From positions 1-64,000 of the forward strand of contig JAOATE010000079.1 of the NCBI GenBank assembly GCA_030158305.1: 64,000 nt of DNA. The letters run 5' to 3'. The DNA comes from Burkholderiaceae bacterium (GTDB lineage: Bacteria; Pseudomonadota; Gammaproteobacteria; Burkholderiales; Burkholderiaceae_B). Made by a program: the position numbers and the translations under genes. A model generated the notes under the pieces. It saw nothing but the letters and a program-made list of their open reading frames with translations. It ran no database searches and was not told the origin of the DNA. The stretch's first letter is position 1, and every line of letters begins with the position of its first letter. Shown piece by piece: positions 16,990 through 25,511 of this stretch.

Positions 16990-17753
16990 GCGTGCTCCTC
17001 ACCCAAATAAGCTTCTCGCACACCAGCATGATTGCGGATTTCTTCGGGCGTACCGGTTGCGATGATGCGACCGTACACTAAAACGGAGAGTCGATCCGCG
17101 AGCCGAAAGACCGCCTGCATGTCGTGCTCGACCAACAACATCGTCGTACGCCCACGCATGGAGGCGATCAGCTCCGTCAGCTTAAGTGTTTCATCTGGCC
17201 CCATCCCTGCCATGGGTTCGTCAAGCAGCAAGACGGACGGCTTGGAGGCCAAAGCCAACGCAAACTCAAGCTTACGCTGCTCACCGTGAGGCAAAGTCCC
17301 CGCCGCCGCGCGCCAACTTTCTGGGCTGATGGCACAGTCCTGCGCCAATCGCTCCGCAGCCTCGGACAAGGCTTTATCCTGTGAACGCGGGTGCCAAAAA
17401 CTAAAGCTACTGCCAGAGCTGGCTTGCACCGCTAACAGTAAATTTTCAAAGACAGTCAGTTGCTTGAAAATATTGGTGATTTGATAGGATCGTGACAAAC
17501 CCGCCGCCACCCGCTGATGCAAACCCGAGCGGGTGACATCATGCCCCTTGAGCGACAGTCGCCCACTATCTGCAGCAACAGAACCAGACAGCAAATGAAT
17601 CAGTGTCGATTTGCCCGCACCATTGGGGCCAATGAGGGCGTGAATCTCGCCTGACCGCAGCGAGAGCGATACCTGATCGCAGGCGACCAACGCGCCATAG
17701 CGCTTGGTGAGCTGCTTTGCCTCTAACACTATGTCAGGGACGGTCGCATTCAT
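16986..17753 (-). CDS. livG: branched-chain amino acid type ABC transporter ATP-binding protein (LivG)
   Basis: Second ATPase of the Liv-type importer, 255 residues. Walker A GPNGAGKST is near residue 42, the variant signature LPHGEQRKLEFALAL lies near 160 and Walker B LLLDEPMAGM near 180. The C-terminal extension typical of LivG (IATGTPEEIRNHAGVREAYLG) is present and separates it from LivF. Its start overlaps the end of livM by four bases, so the proteins are translationally coupled. Confidence 0.92.
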   Translation of the reverse strand: MNATVPDIVLEAKQLTKRYGALVACDQVSLSLRSGEIHALIGPNGAGKSTLIHLLSGSVAADSGRLSLKGHDVTRSGLHQRVAAGLSRSYQITNIFKQLTVFENLLLAVQASSGSSFSFWHPRSQDKALSEAAERLAQDCAISPESWRAAAGTLPHGEQRKLEFALALASKPSVLLLDEPMAGMGPDETLKLTELIASMRGRTTMLLVEHDMQAVFRLADRLSVLVYGRIIATGTPEEIRNHAGVREAYLGEEHA

Positions 17754-18694
17754 CGCGCACCGCCCGGTTTAAACATCCCTGCGAGGCCACGAGGCGCAAA
17801 CAACACAATCGCCAGCAACAGCACGCCCAAAGGCAAGTGCCAATAGTCCGTATACAAGCGCAGGACTTCTTCCAGCCACAACATCACCGCAGCCCCCACG
17901 AGCCCACCATAGCGCAAGCCAATGCCTCCAACAATCACCATAATGATCAGGTTGGCCGACGCAGTCCAGTGCATCAGGCTCGGCGAGACAAATTGGTTGT
18001 GGCTCGCCAACAGCGCGCCCGCAAGTCCCGCCATCACGCCTGCAATGACAAATGCGAGCAACTTTATGCGGAAAACCGGATATCCCAACGCCTCCATGCG
18101 TGACTCGTTTTCGCGAATCCCTTGCAAGGCTTGGCCAAAGCGAGCCTGAATGAGACGATTGAGCCACCACAAGCAAACCAACACCACGCACAACACCACG
18201 TAATAAAACGTTCGGTCATCCGCAAGATTGAGACCGGGTAGCAAGGAGGGTCCTGCCAAATTGATGCCATCCTCTCCCCCATACTGTCGCAAAGAGATGA
18301 ACAGATAAAACACCATCTGGGCAAAGGCCAGCGTAATCATGATGAAGTAGACGCCTCGCGTGCGCAAGGAAATCAAACCAATGACAAAGGCGAGCATACC
18401 CGCCGCGAGCATGGCCGCAGGCCAAGCAATCAGCGCCTGCAAAACCCCTTGAGCGGAGAGGATTGCCACAACATAAGCACCCGCTCCAAAAAATGCAGCA
18501 TGTCCCAACGCGACCATGCCACCATAGCCCAAAATAAAATTCAGACTGGTCGCAGCTAAAGCGAAAATCAAAACACGCCGAACAAATGAAACATAAAAAT
18601 CAAGATTGAGTGCAGGTGCTACCAATGGAAACACCAACAGCAGTACGAGACCCAGCGCTGACAAACTCTTCGCAGTCAATAATGTGCGCATCAT
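17750..18694 (-). CDS. livM: branched-chain amino acid type ABC transporter permease (LivM)
   Basis: Polytopic inner-membrane permease, 314 residues, with about nine hydrophobic segments. The family block YGGMVALGHAAFFGAGAY is near residue 60 and the EAA-like loop QGIRENESRMEALGYPVFRIKLLAF lies near 200. I chose the ATG at 18694, which shares one base with the livH stop (TGATG); a TTG one codon upstream is possible. It pairs with LivH to form the membrane pore. Confidence 0.92.
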   Translation of the reverse strand: MMRTLLTAKSLSALGLVLLLVFPLVAPALNLDFYVSFVRRVLIFALAATSLNFILGYGGMVALGHAAFFGAGAYVVAILSAQGVLQALIAWPAAMLAAGMLAFVIGLISLRTRGVYFIMITLAFAQMVFYLFISLRQYGGEDGINLAGPSLLPGLNLADDRTFYYVVLCVVLVCLWWLNRLIQARFGQALQGIRENESRMEALGYPVFRIKLLAFVIAGVMAGLAGALLASHNQFVSPSLMHWTASANLIIMVIVGGIGLRYGGLVGAAVMLWLEEVLRLYTDYWHLPLGVLLLAIVLFAPRGLAGMFKPGGAR

Positions 18695-19614
18695 CAACCA
18701 CGCGCCGGAAAAAGACCCGAGGGTCTAAACACCAACACCACTGCCATCAAAATATAAATAGACAGCGCAGCCAATGTCGGCCCCACACTGGAAGCCACAG
18801 CTGGAGAGAAAAATATTTTGAGTAAAGACGGTAAAAATGCTCGGCCCGCAGTATCCACAAAGCCGACTAACAGTGCACCGACGAACGCGCCGCGCATCGA
18901 GCCAATTCCGCCGATCACGATGCATACCAGCACCAAAATCAATATCTGCTCACCCATACCCGTCTGAATCGCCGTCACCGGACCGAGCAAAGCGCCAGCA
19001 AGCGCCGCCAACATTGCTCCGAGCACGAACACTCCGAGAAACAGCAGCGGCACACGCACGCCCATCAGTGTGGCCATCTGCCGGTTTGATGCGCCCGCGC
19101 GCACCAAGACGCCCGCTCTCGTGCGCGTGACAAACAAATAAAGACCTAAAGCAGCCGCTAAACCCACCGCGATGATCAACAGGCGATAGGCCGGGTACAA
19201 GAGATCAGGCAAGAGCTGCACCGGCCCCGACAATGCAGGCGGCATACTCATCATCATTGGCGCAGGTCCCCAGATCATCTTGACCACATCATTGGCGATC
19301 AAAATCACTGCAAAGGTCCCCAGCACTTGCGCCAAGTGATCTCGGATGACAAGTTTTCTGATCAGAACGAGCTCAAGCACCAGTCCGACCAGCCCCGTCA
19401 CGACAGCCGCCACCACCACGGCAGCGACAAAGGACTGAGTCACTTGCATGGTTTGAGCGGCAACGTAGGCGCCCGCCATATACAGCGAGCCGTGCGCCAC
19501 GTTCAGGATATCGAGAATCCCGAACACGAGCGTGAGGCCCGCTGCAATCAAAAACAACATCAGGCCAAACTGCAGTCCATTGAGCAACTGCTCGGCGATC
19601 AGCGTCGAACTCAT
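18694..19614 (-). CDS. livH: branched-chain amino acid type ABC transporter permease (LivH)
   Basis: Polytopic inner-membrane permease of 306 residues. The LivH hallmark GLTLVFGILDILNVAHGSLYM is at about residues 26-46, followed by the cytoplasmic loop with GVLVRAGASNRQMATLMGV. Eight or so hydrophobic helices can be counted. It begins 28 bases after the binding-protein gene, and its stop overlaps livM. Confidence 0.92.
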   Translation of the reverse strand: MSSTLIAEQLLNGLQFGLMLFLIAAGLTLVFGILDILNVAHGSLYMAGAYVAAQTMQVTQSFVAAVVVAAVVTGLVGLVLELVLIRKLVIRDHLAQVLGTFAVILIANDVVKMIWGPAPMMMSMPPALSGPVQLLPDLLYPAYRLLIIAVGLAAALGLYLFVTRTRAGVLVRAGASNRQMATLMGVRVPLLFLGVFVLGAMLAALAGALLGPVTAIQTGMGEQILILVLVCIVIGGIGSMRGAFVGALLVGFVDTAGRAFLPSLLKIFFSPAVASSVGPTLAALSIYILMAVVLVFRPSGLFPARG

Positions 19615-19642
19615 ACGTTCAGAACAGGCTCTTTAGTCGATG

Positions 19643-20809
19643 TTATTTTTTGCATTGACCCACATATACGTCCTGATAGGAATCAAACACCTTACCCACC
19701 AGCTTGTTGGTAATCTGGCCCGCTGCGTTCTTTTCAATCACGCGGACGTAGTAGGGCTGAATAGGGAAGTTGTTGATGCCATAGGTGAAGGGTCCACGCA
19801 CAGAAGCAAAGTCCGCTTTTTTGAGCGCAGCCAAAACAGCCGCACGATCCGCCACCTTTCCGTTGGTGGCTTTGACCGCAGCATCAATCGCCATGATCAC
19901 GTCATACGCTTGGGCCGCATAGACTGAAGGCATACGGTCCTTGTACTCCTTGCGGAACGCCTCAACAAATTTTTTGTTGGCGGCGTTATCCAGATCATGG
20001 GCCCACTGCGCTGTATTAAACATACCGAGCATGGGCTCACCCACCGCACGAATCACGTCTTCATCCGCTGAAAATCCTGGGCCGACCAGCTTGATGCTTT
20101 TGTTCAAGCCTGCAGAAACGAACTGCTTAATGAAGTTGATCCCCATTCCGCCTGGCAGAAAAATGTAGACCGCTTCAGGCTTGGCATCGCGAAGCTGCGC
20201 TAACTCAGCGGCATAGTCGATCTGTCCCAACTTGGTGTAAACCTCTTGGCCCACCGCTGCTTTGTAACCACGTTTAAAACCATTGAGTGCGTCTTTGCCA
20301 GCCGGATAATCGGGGGCCATGATCACCATGTTTTTAAAGCCACGATCAGCGGCAACCTTGCCTGCTGCCTCGTGGAAGGCATCGTTCTGATAAGACACGC
20401 CAAACCAGTAGTCATTACACTGGGCCCCTGCAAATTGGCTGGGACCAGGATTATTGGAGAGATAGGGAATCTTGGCGGCGAACAGCGCAGGACCGACCGC
20501 TAAAGCCACGTTCGAACCAATCGGACCTGTAAAAAAATCGATCTTGTCGCGCTGGATGTAACGATTGACGAGTTGACGTGCCTGGTCAGGATTGCCACCC
20601 ATATCGGTTTGCAAAAATTCGGCGGGTTTGCCGCCTAGTTTTCCACCTAGTTGTTTAATCGCCAGATTGAAGCCATCACGCGCCTCTGCGCCTAGCGCAG
20701 CAAAAGGGCCGGACAAATCATTCGCAATGCCGACTTTGATCGGTGCCTGCGCGAACGCCAAACCGGGCACGAGAGCGGCCATGGCGAGAAGTTGCTTAAA
20801 TAAACGCAT
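19643..20809 (-). CDS. ABC transporter substrate-binding protein, Liv type
   Basis: Periplasmic type I binding protein of 388 residues. The signal peptide MRLFKQLLAMAALVPGLAFA has a likely cleavage after AFA at residue 20. IKVGIANDLSGPFAALG, DFFTGPIGSNVALAVGP and KNMVIMAPDYPAGKDA follow the LivJ/LivK fold. It is the first gene of the liv operon and so sets substrate specificity, which I cannot read; some close relatives bind aromatic acids rather than branched-chain amino acids. A CAGGAG ribosome binding site precedes the ATG. Confidence 0.88.
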   Translation of the reverse strand: MRLFKQLLAMAALVPGLAFAQAPIKVGIANDLSGPFAALGAEARDGFNLAIKQLGGKLGGKPAEFLQTDMGGNPDQARQLVNRYIQRDKIDFFTGPIGSNVALAVGPALFAAKIPYLSNNPGPSQFAGAQCNDYWFGVSYQNDAFHEAAGKVAADRGFKNMVIMAPDYPAGKDALNGFKRGYKAAVGQEVYTKLGQIDYAAELAQLRDAKPEAVYIFLPGGMGINFIKQFVSAGLNKSIKLVGPGFSADEDVIRAVGEPMLGMFNTAQWAHDLDNAANKKFVEAFRKEYKDRMPSVYAAQAYDVIMAIDAAVKATNGKVADRAAVLAALKKADFASVRGPFTYGINNFPIQPYYVRVIEKNAAGQITNKLVGKVFDSYQDVYVGQCKK

Positions 20810-20871
20810 AAAAAGTCTCCTGAGCGATCAGTCGCCCAAAACGGGGCAAAAGGGGTGCTGCTGCAGCGCAA

Positions 20872-20880
20872 ATAGTAGCA
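20872..20880 (-). promoter_or_regulatory. extended -10 promoter element of the liv operon
   Basis: On the minus strand TGCTACTAT fits the extended -10 consensus TGnTATAAT, about 63 bases before the binding-protein ATG. No good -35 is seen at the matching distance, which suggests activator dependence. A GCCC/GGGC hairpin lies in the presumed leader. Confidence 0.45.
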
Positions 20881-20901
20881 GGTGAGCCACGCTCTGCCGC
20901 T

Positions 20902-20921
20902 ATTCAGACCCCATTCAGACC
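20902..20921. repeat. 11-base-period direct repeat upstream of the liv promoter
   Basis: ATTCAGACC occurs at 20902-20910 and again at 20913-20921, exactly 11 bases apart, one helical turn. The pair lies just upstream of where the -35 of the liv promoter would be, a typical position for an activator site. It could equally influence argJ on the other strand. Confidence 0.5.
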
Positions 20922-20987
20922 TCCTCAAGCAGACACAAAACAGGTGATAATGTTGAATTGCTCAACTCTTCTCTTAGCAGACCGAAC

Positions 20988-22214
20988 ATGGCCGTTAATT
21001 TGCACATTCCCTCCGACGATGCAGTCTTCCCCGTTGCCGGCGTAGAAATCGGCGTGACCGAAGCGGGTATCCGCAAGGCAAACCGTCGCGACTTGACCGT
21101 CTTTCGCCTGAGCCCGGGCTCAACGGTTGCTGGTGTATTTACCCGCAACCGTTTTTGCGCAGCCCCCGTTTTGGTCTGTCAGGAGCATTTGGCCAGCGCA
21201 AGTCCAATCCGCGCCCTCGTCATCAATACAGGAAATGCCAATGCAGGCACCGGCGAGCCCGGCATGCAAGCCGCCAACGAAACCTGTCAGGCACTTGCTG
21301 CACTCATGCAGCTCGATAGCAAGCAAATATTGCCGTTTTCCACGGGGGTCATTCTTGAGCCACTGCCAGTGGACCGAATCAAGGCAGGTCTGCCCGGCGC
21401 ACTGAAAAATCTGAGTGAAAACAACTGGGTGTCCGCCGCGCACGGCATCATGACAACCGATACCCAACCCAAAATTCACTCACAACGTATCAGTTTGGGT
21501 GGACACCCCATCACGATTACCGGCATTAGCAAAGGTGCCGGCATGATCCGCCCCAACATGGCGACGATGCTGAGCTACCTGGCGACTGATGCGGGCATTG
21601 CCCAGCCACTGCTCAATCAGCTCGCCAAAGAACTCGCCGACGTATCGTTTAACCGCATCACCATTGACGGAGACACTTCGACCAACGATTCCTTTATCGT
21701 GATTGCCACAGGCAAGAGTGGCCTGACCATCGATAGCGCCTCACACCCTCAATACGCCGCACTCAAAGCTGTACTAGCTGCAGCCGCAACCGATCTGGCA
21801 CAAAAGATTGTGCGTGATGGTGAAGGCGCGACTAAGTTCATGACCATTCAGGTCCAAGAAGCAAAAACCACCGAAGAGGCATTACAAGTCGCCTATGCGG
21901 TCGCGCACTCACCGCTTGTCAAAACCGCTTTTTTTGCAAGCGATCCGAACCTCGGCCGTATTTTGGCTGCGATCGGCTACGCCGGCATCACCGATCTTGA
22001 TGTAAGCGGCGTCAAGCTCTGGCTGGGCGATGTGCTAGTTGCCACCAATGGCGGACGTAACCCCGACTATCAAGAGGCAGACGGCCAGCGCATCATGAAA
22101 GAACCCGAAATCCTCGTACGTATCGCACTGGGCCGCGGCCAAGTGTCCGACACCGTTTACACCTGTGACTTTTCGCACGAATACGTCAGCATCAACGCAG
22201 ATTACAGATCCTAA
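20988..22214 (+). CDS. argJ: bifunctional glutamate N-acetyltransferase / N-acetylglutamate synthase
   Basis: Transfers acetyl from N-acetylornithine to glutamate in the cyclic arginine pathway and can also use acetyl-CoA. ArgJ precursors cleave themselves before a threonine to form the two subunits. That site is visible as [14 protein letters not shown], with Thr193. NTGNANAGTG near residue 80 is also typical. From the ATG at 20988 the protein has 408 residues; an in-frame TTG at 20958 would add ten weak residues. Its TAA shares a base with the ATG of the DUF815 gene. Confidence 0.96.
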   Translation: MAVNLHIPSDDAVFPVAGVEIGVTEAGIRKANRRDLTVFRLSPGSTVAGVFTRNRFCAAPVLVCQEHLASASPIRALVINTGNANAGTGEPGMQAANETCQALAALMQLDSKQILPFSTGVILEPLPVDRIKAGLPGALKNLSENNWVSAAHGIMTTDTQPKIHSQRISLGGHPITITGISKGAGMIRPNMATMLSYLATDAGIAQPLLNQLAKELADVSFNRITIDGDTSTNDSFIVIATGKSGLTIDSASHPQYAALKAVLAAAATDLAQKIVRDGEGATKFMTIQVQEAKTTEEALQVAYAVAHSPLVKTAFFASDPNLGRILAAIGYAGITDLDVSGVKLWLGDVLVATNGGRNPDYQEADGQRIMKEPEILVRIALGRGQVSDTVYTCDFSHEYVSINADYRS

Positions 22215-23101
22215 TGACAAACTCTACACCTCCCAGTGGCCAAGAAATGGTCGAACTCTTGGCGCGTGCCACACGCGTTCTCGCTCAACTCGAAGCCTGG
22301 CTTCCGCCAGCCCCGCCTGCCACCAACTGGGACGCACATGCCTTTCGCTGGCGTAAGCGCGGCACCTCGCATGGCTGGCTTGATGCGATTGCGAACGTTT
22401 CACTGATTCATACCGAAGACCTTCAGCATATCGAACGTCAAAAAGACATCATTGATCGCAATACACACCACTTTATTCAAGGTAAACCCGCGAATAACGT
22501 GCTGATGACCGGCGCACGAGGGACCGGCAAGAGTTCGCTGGTCAAAGCGATGCTGGCCGCCTACGGTGATCGTGGGTTACGACTCATCGAAGTCGACAAG
22601 TCCGACCTCGGTGACCTCGCGGATATCGTCGATATGGTCGCCAAGCGTCCAGAAAAATTTATCGTTTTTTGTGACGATCTTTCTTTTGAAGAAGGCGAAT
22701 CTGGCTACAAAGCACTCAAGTCTGTTTTGGACGGCTCGGCTGCTTCAACGGGTAATAACGTGCTGATTTACGCGACCTCCAACCGTCGTCACCTGATGCC
22801 CGAATACATGAGCGAAAACCTTCAGGCCAAACACGGCTCGGATGGTGAGGTACACCCCGGCGAGACCGTCGAGGAAAAAATCTCTCTGTCGGAGCGTTTT
22901 GGCTTGTGGCTGTCCTTTTACCCCTTCCGCCAAGATGATTACCTAGACATTGTCTATCACTGGCTGCGCACGCTTGGTTGCTCCGAAACGAACATCATGG
23001 AGTCCCGCACCGAAGCCTTGCAGTGGGCGCTGGAACGCGGCTCACGCTCAGGTCGTGTTGCCTGGCACTTTGCGCGCGACTGGGCCGCTCGCAATGCCTG
23101 A
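22214..23101 (+). CDS. DUF815 family AAA-type ATPase
   Basis: Predicted cytoplasmic P-loop ATPase of 295 residues. Walker A GARGTGKSS is at residues 100-108 and Walker B FIVFCDDLSF at about 149-158; a sensor-like segment LIYATSNRRHLMPEYM follows. The N-terminal 90 residues carry DLQHIERQKDIIDRNT, common to DUF815. The function of the family is not known; it resembles DnaC/IstB-like loaders in general layout. It is coupled to argJ upstream and overlaps the Nudix-ThiE gene by 8 bases downstream. Confidence 0.88.
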   Translation: MTNSTPPSGQEMVELLARATRVLAQLEAWLPPAPPATNWDAHAFRWRKRGTSHGWLDAIANVSLIHTEDLQHIERQKDIIDRNTHHFIQGKPANNVLMTGARGTGKSSLVKAMLAAYGDRGLRLIEVDKSDLGDLADIVDMVAKRPEKFIVFCDDLSFEEGESGYKALKSVLDGSAASTGNNVLIYATSNRRHLMPEYMSENLQAKHGSDGEVHPGETVEEKISLSERFGLWLSFYPFRQDDYLDIVYHWLRTLGCSETNIMESRTEALQWALERGSRSGRVAWHFARDWAARNA

Positions 23102-24059
23102 CAAAATCATTGACGTCGCAGTGGGCGTGCTACTGCGACCCGATGGCACGGTGTTGTTAGGCAACCGGCCGGCCGACAAACCCTGGCCTGGCTGGTGGGA
23201 GCTCCCCGGTGGCAAGCTTGAGCCTGGCGAGTCCGTCTTGCAGGCACTCACGCGCGAACTACAAGAAGAAATCGGCATTACGGTCACTGAGGCTACGCCT
23301 TGGGTGACCTACGTACACAAGTATCCCACCACTACTGTTCGCCTCGCCTTTTGCCGCGTGACGGGCTGGACAGGAGAGCCGCAAAGCCTTGAAGGACAGT
23401 TGCTACGGTGGGTCCCCATCGACACAGCTCAAGATGTCCCGCAGCTTCTTCCGGCAACCTATCCTCCTCTTCGCTGGTTACAGTTACCGACAGTCTATGC
23501 CCTCTCCTCTGCCGGCACGCCTGAGCAATTCCCACTATTTTTAAACAAGCTCGACGAAGGCCTGAAGGCAGGCATCAAATTATTTCAGTGGCGTGAGCCC
23601 GGCTGGCCGGGTGGTCCTGATCAGCCAAATCTGCATCAAGCTCTCAAGACCGTGCTCACACGCTGCCATGCGTTTGGTGCCAAAGTCTTGGTCAACAGCA
23701 TTCACCCCGAGGCTTGGTGGCACGAAGCAGATGGCGTTCACCTGCGTTCGCATGACGCAGCAGGCCTCACCAGCCGGCCAACGTTGGCCAGCGACAAGCG
23801 GGTTGGCGTCTCTACACACAATCTCGCCGAACTCGAGCATGCACGTGCCCTAGAAGCGGATTTTGCCGTGCTCGGACCTGTCCTGCCCACCGCCTCACAC
23901 CCTGGACACCCAGGCATCGGCTGGGAAATGTTCGCACAACTCAATGCACAAGCGGGCTTGCCAGTTTTTGCGCTAGGCGGTCAGTCCGCCGCCACGCTTG
24001 CGCACGCGCAATCAGTTGGTGGGCACGGTTTTGCTGGGATTCGCGGTTGGATTACCTGA
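23094..24059 (+). CDS. Nudix hydrolase fused to a ThiE-like domain (MutT type)
   Basis: Two-domain protein of 321 residues. Residues 1-130 are a MutT-like Nudix domain with a complete box from Gly40 to Ile62 (G-x5-E-x7-REL-x-EE-x-GI), expected to cleanse oxidised nucleotides such as 8-oxo-dGTP. Residues about 150-320 form a thiamine-phosphate-synthase-like barrel (KLFQWREPGW, DGVHLR, GVSTHNLAELEHA, AVLGPVLPT, FALGGQ). This fusion is known in proteobacteria, where the second domain's role is unclear. The ATG lies within the end of the DUF815 gene. The 3' end overlaps the convergent outer-membrane factor gene by 48 bases. Confidence 0.9.
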   Translation: MPDKIIDVAVGVLLRPDGTVLLGNRPADKPWPGWWELPGGKLEPGESVLQALTRELQEEIGITVTEATPWVTYVHKYPTTTVRLAFCRVTGWTGEPQSLEGQLLRWVPIDTAQDVPQLLPATYPPLRWLQLPTVYALSSAGTPEQFPLFLNKLDEGLKAGIKLFQWREPGWPGGPDQPNLHQALKTVLTRCHAFGAKVLVNSIHPEAWWHEADGVHLRSHDAAGLTSRPTLASDKRVGVSTHNLAELEHARALEADFAVLGPVLPTASHPGHPGIGWEMFAQLNAQAGLPVFALGGQSAATLAHAQSVGGHGFAGIRGWIT

Positions 24060-25511
24060 GTCATCTAGACTCTTGAGATCCTCCGCCGACCAACCGCCAC
24101 CCAAAGCCGCTACGAGCCGCACACTGGCCGCAAAACGATTGCCGACTAGCGTGATGTAGGTGCGCTCATTATTGAGCGCAGTCGTTTCAAGCACCGCAAC
24201 ACTCAGATAATCAATCAAACCCTGATCGTACTGATTGCGCGCAAACCGCAAGGACTGTTGTGCAGACAACACTGCCTGTTTTTGCACCACCTCTTCTTGT
24301 TCGAAGACGCGCATCTGAACCATCGCGTTTTCTACCTCTTGCAAGGCCGTCAAAACAGTCTGGCGATACGCGGCCGCTTGCACATCGAACTGGGCACGCG
24401 CCTGATTGATCTGAGCCTGCCGCGCGCCGCCATCAAAAATCAATGCGGCTAATTGCGGACCTAGGGCCCAGATTTGTCCGGGCGCACTAAACCACTGGGT
24501 AAAGTCGTTGCTGCGATAGCCGGCACTTGCGTTGAGCGTTAAATTTGGAAACCAGGCCGCTGTCGCCACACCAATCAACGCATTCGCCGAAGCGGTACGT
24601 CGTTCTGCCGCGGCAATGTCTGGTCGACGCTCCAAGAGCTCAGAGGGCAGACCAACAGGTACGGCAGGAGGGACAAGTGGCACTTGTGCAGGTGCAATCG
24701 AAAACGTCGAAGGAGGCCGTCCGATCAAGACTGCGGCAGCATTTTCAAACACCGCGCGTTGCTGTTCCAGATCAATCAGTTGCGCGCGAGTACTCGCAAG
24801 CTGTGTGCTCGCCACCGCTACATCACCCTGGCCAGAAATGCCTGCGTTGTAACGATTTTGCGTGAGCTTGAGCGCGCGCTCATAGGCGCTGACTGTTGCC
24901 GTCAACAACCGCCTCTGTTCATCCAGCACGCGCACCTGCAAGTACGCCAAGGTCAAGGCGGTCTGAGCAGTCAGTCTGGCACCTGAGACATCCGCTGCCA
25001 ATGCCAGCTCAGTCGCATCGGTTGACTCAATATTGCGCCGAATGCTTCCCCAAATATCCAACTGCCAGCTCGCCTGAGCATTCAGGCCGTAACCGGTGAC
25101 GGGAGCACTACTCGAGGCGGACACTCCACCACCGCTACGTGTGGTGTTTGCCGTTGCAGAGACAGAGGGTAGAAGCGGCGCGCGCGCGCCCTGCGTCACA
25201 GCGACCGCTTGCCTAAATCGAGCCTCCGCTTGGGCCACGTTTTGGTTGGACACATTGAGCTCTGTGATCAGCGCGCTCAACACAGGATCTGCGTACATCG
25301 TCCACCAGGGGCCGCGGGGATCATTGGCAGCAGGTCGCGCCACCTTCCAGCCTGGTGTTTCTTTAAATTGAGTCCCAACATCAATCACTGGACGCACGTA
25401 ATCAGGACCGACCATACAGCCGACCAGCATGAAGCAACAAACAAGCGCACAGGAGAAAGGGCGTAGCCGCCTCTCGGTACCACTCATTTTTTTGAACTGA
25501 TCAAGCATCAT
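24012..25511 (-). CDS. RND efflux outer-membrane factor lipoprotein (NodT family)
   Basis: TolC-like trimeric channel of the NodT family completing the efflux system encoded just upstream. The lipobox LVGC places the lipidated Cys at residue 32, after a hydrophobic segment SCALVCCFML. The CMVGPDYVRP start is typical of this family. Two repeated coiled-coil halves can be followed (ARFRQAVAVTQGARAPLLPSV, then RQTVLTALQEVENAMVQ). The ATG at 25511 overlaps the stop of the second RND permease. The 3' end runs 48 bases into the convergent Nudix-ThiE gene. Confidence 0.92.
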   Translation of the reverse strand: MMLDQFKKMSGTERRLRPFSCALVCCFMLVGCMVGPDYVRPVIDVGTQFKETPGWKVARPAANDPRGPWWTMYADPVLSALITELNVSNQNVAQAEARFRQAVAVTQGARAPLLPSVSATANTTRSGGGVSASSSAPVTGYGLNAQASWQLDIWGSIRRNIESTDATELALAADVSGARLTAQTALTLAYLQVRVLDEQRRLLTATVSAYERALKLTQNRYNAGISGQGDVAVASTQLASTRAQLIDLEQQRAVFENAAAVLIGRPPSTFSIAPAQVPLVPPAVPVGLPSELLERRPDIAAAERRTASANALIGVATAAWFPNLTLNASAGYRSNDFTQWFSAPGQIWALGPQLAALIFDGGARQAQINQARAQFDVQAAAYRQTVLTALQEVENAMVQMRVFEQEEVVQKQAVLSAQQSLRFARNQYDQGLIDYLSVAVLETTALNNERTYITLVGNRFAASVRLVAALGGGWSAEDLKSLDDSGNPTANPSKTVPTN

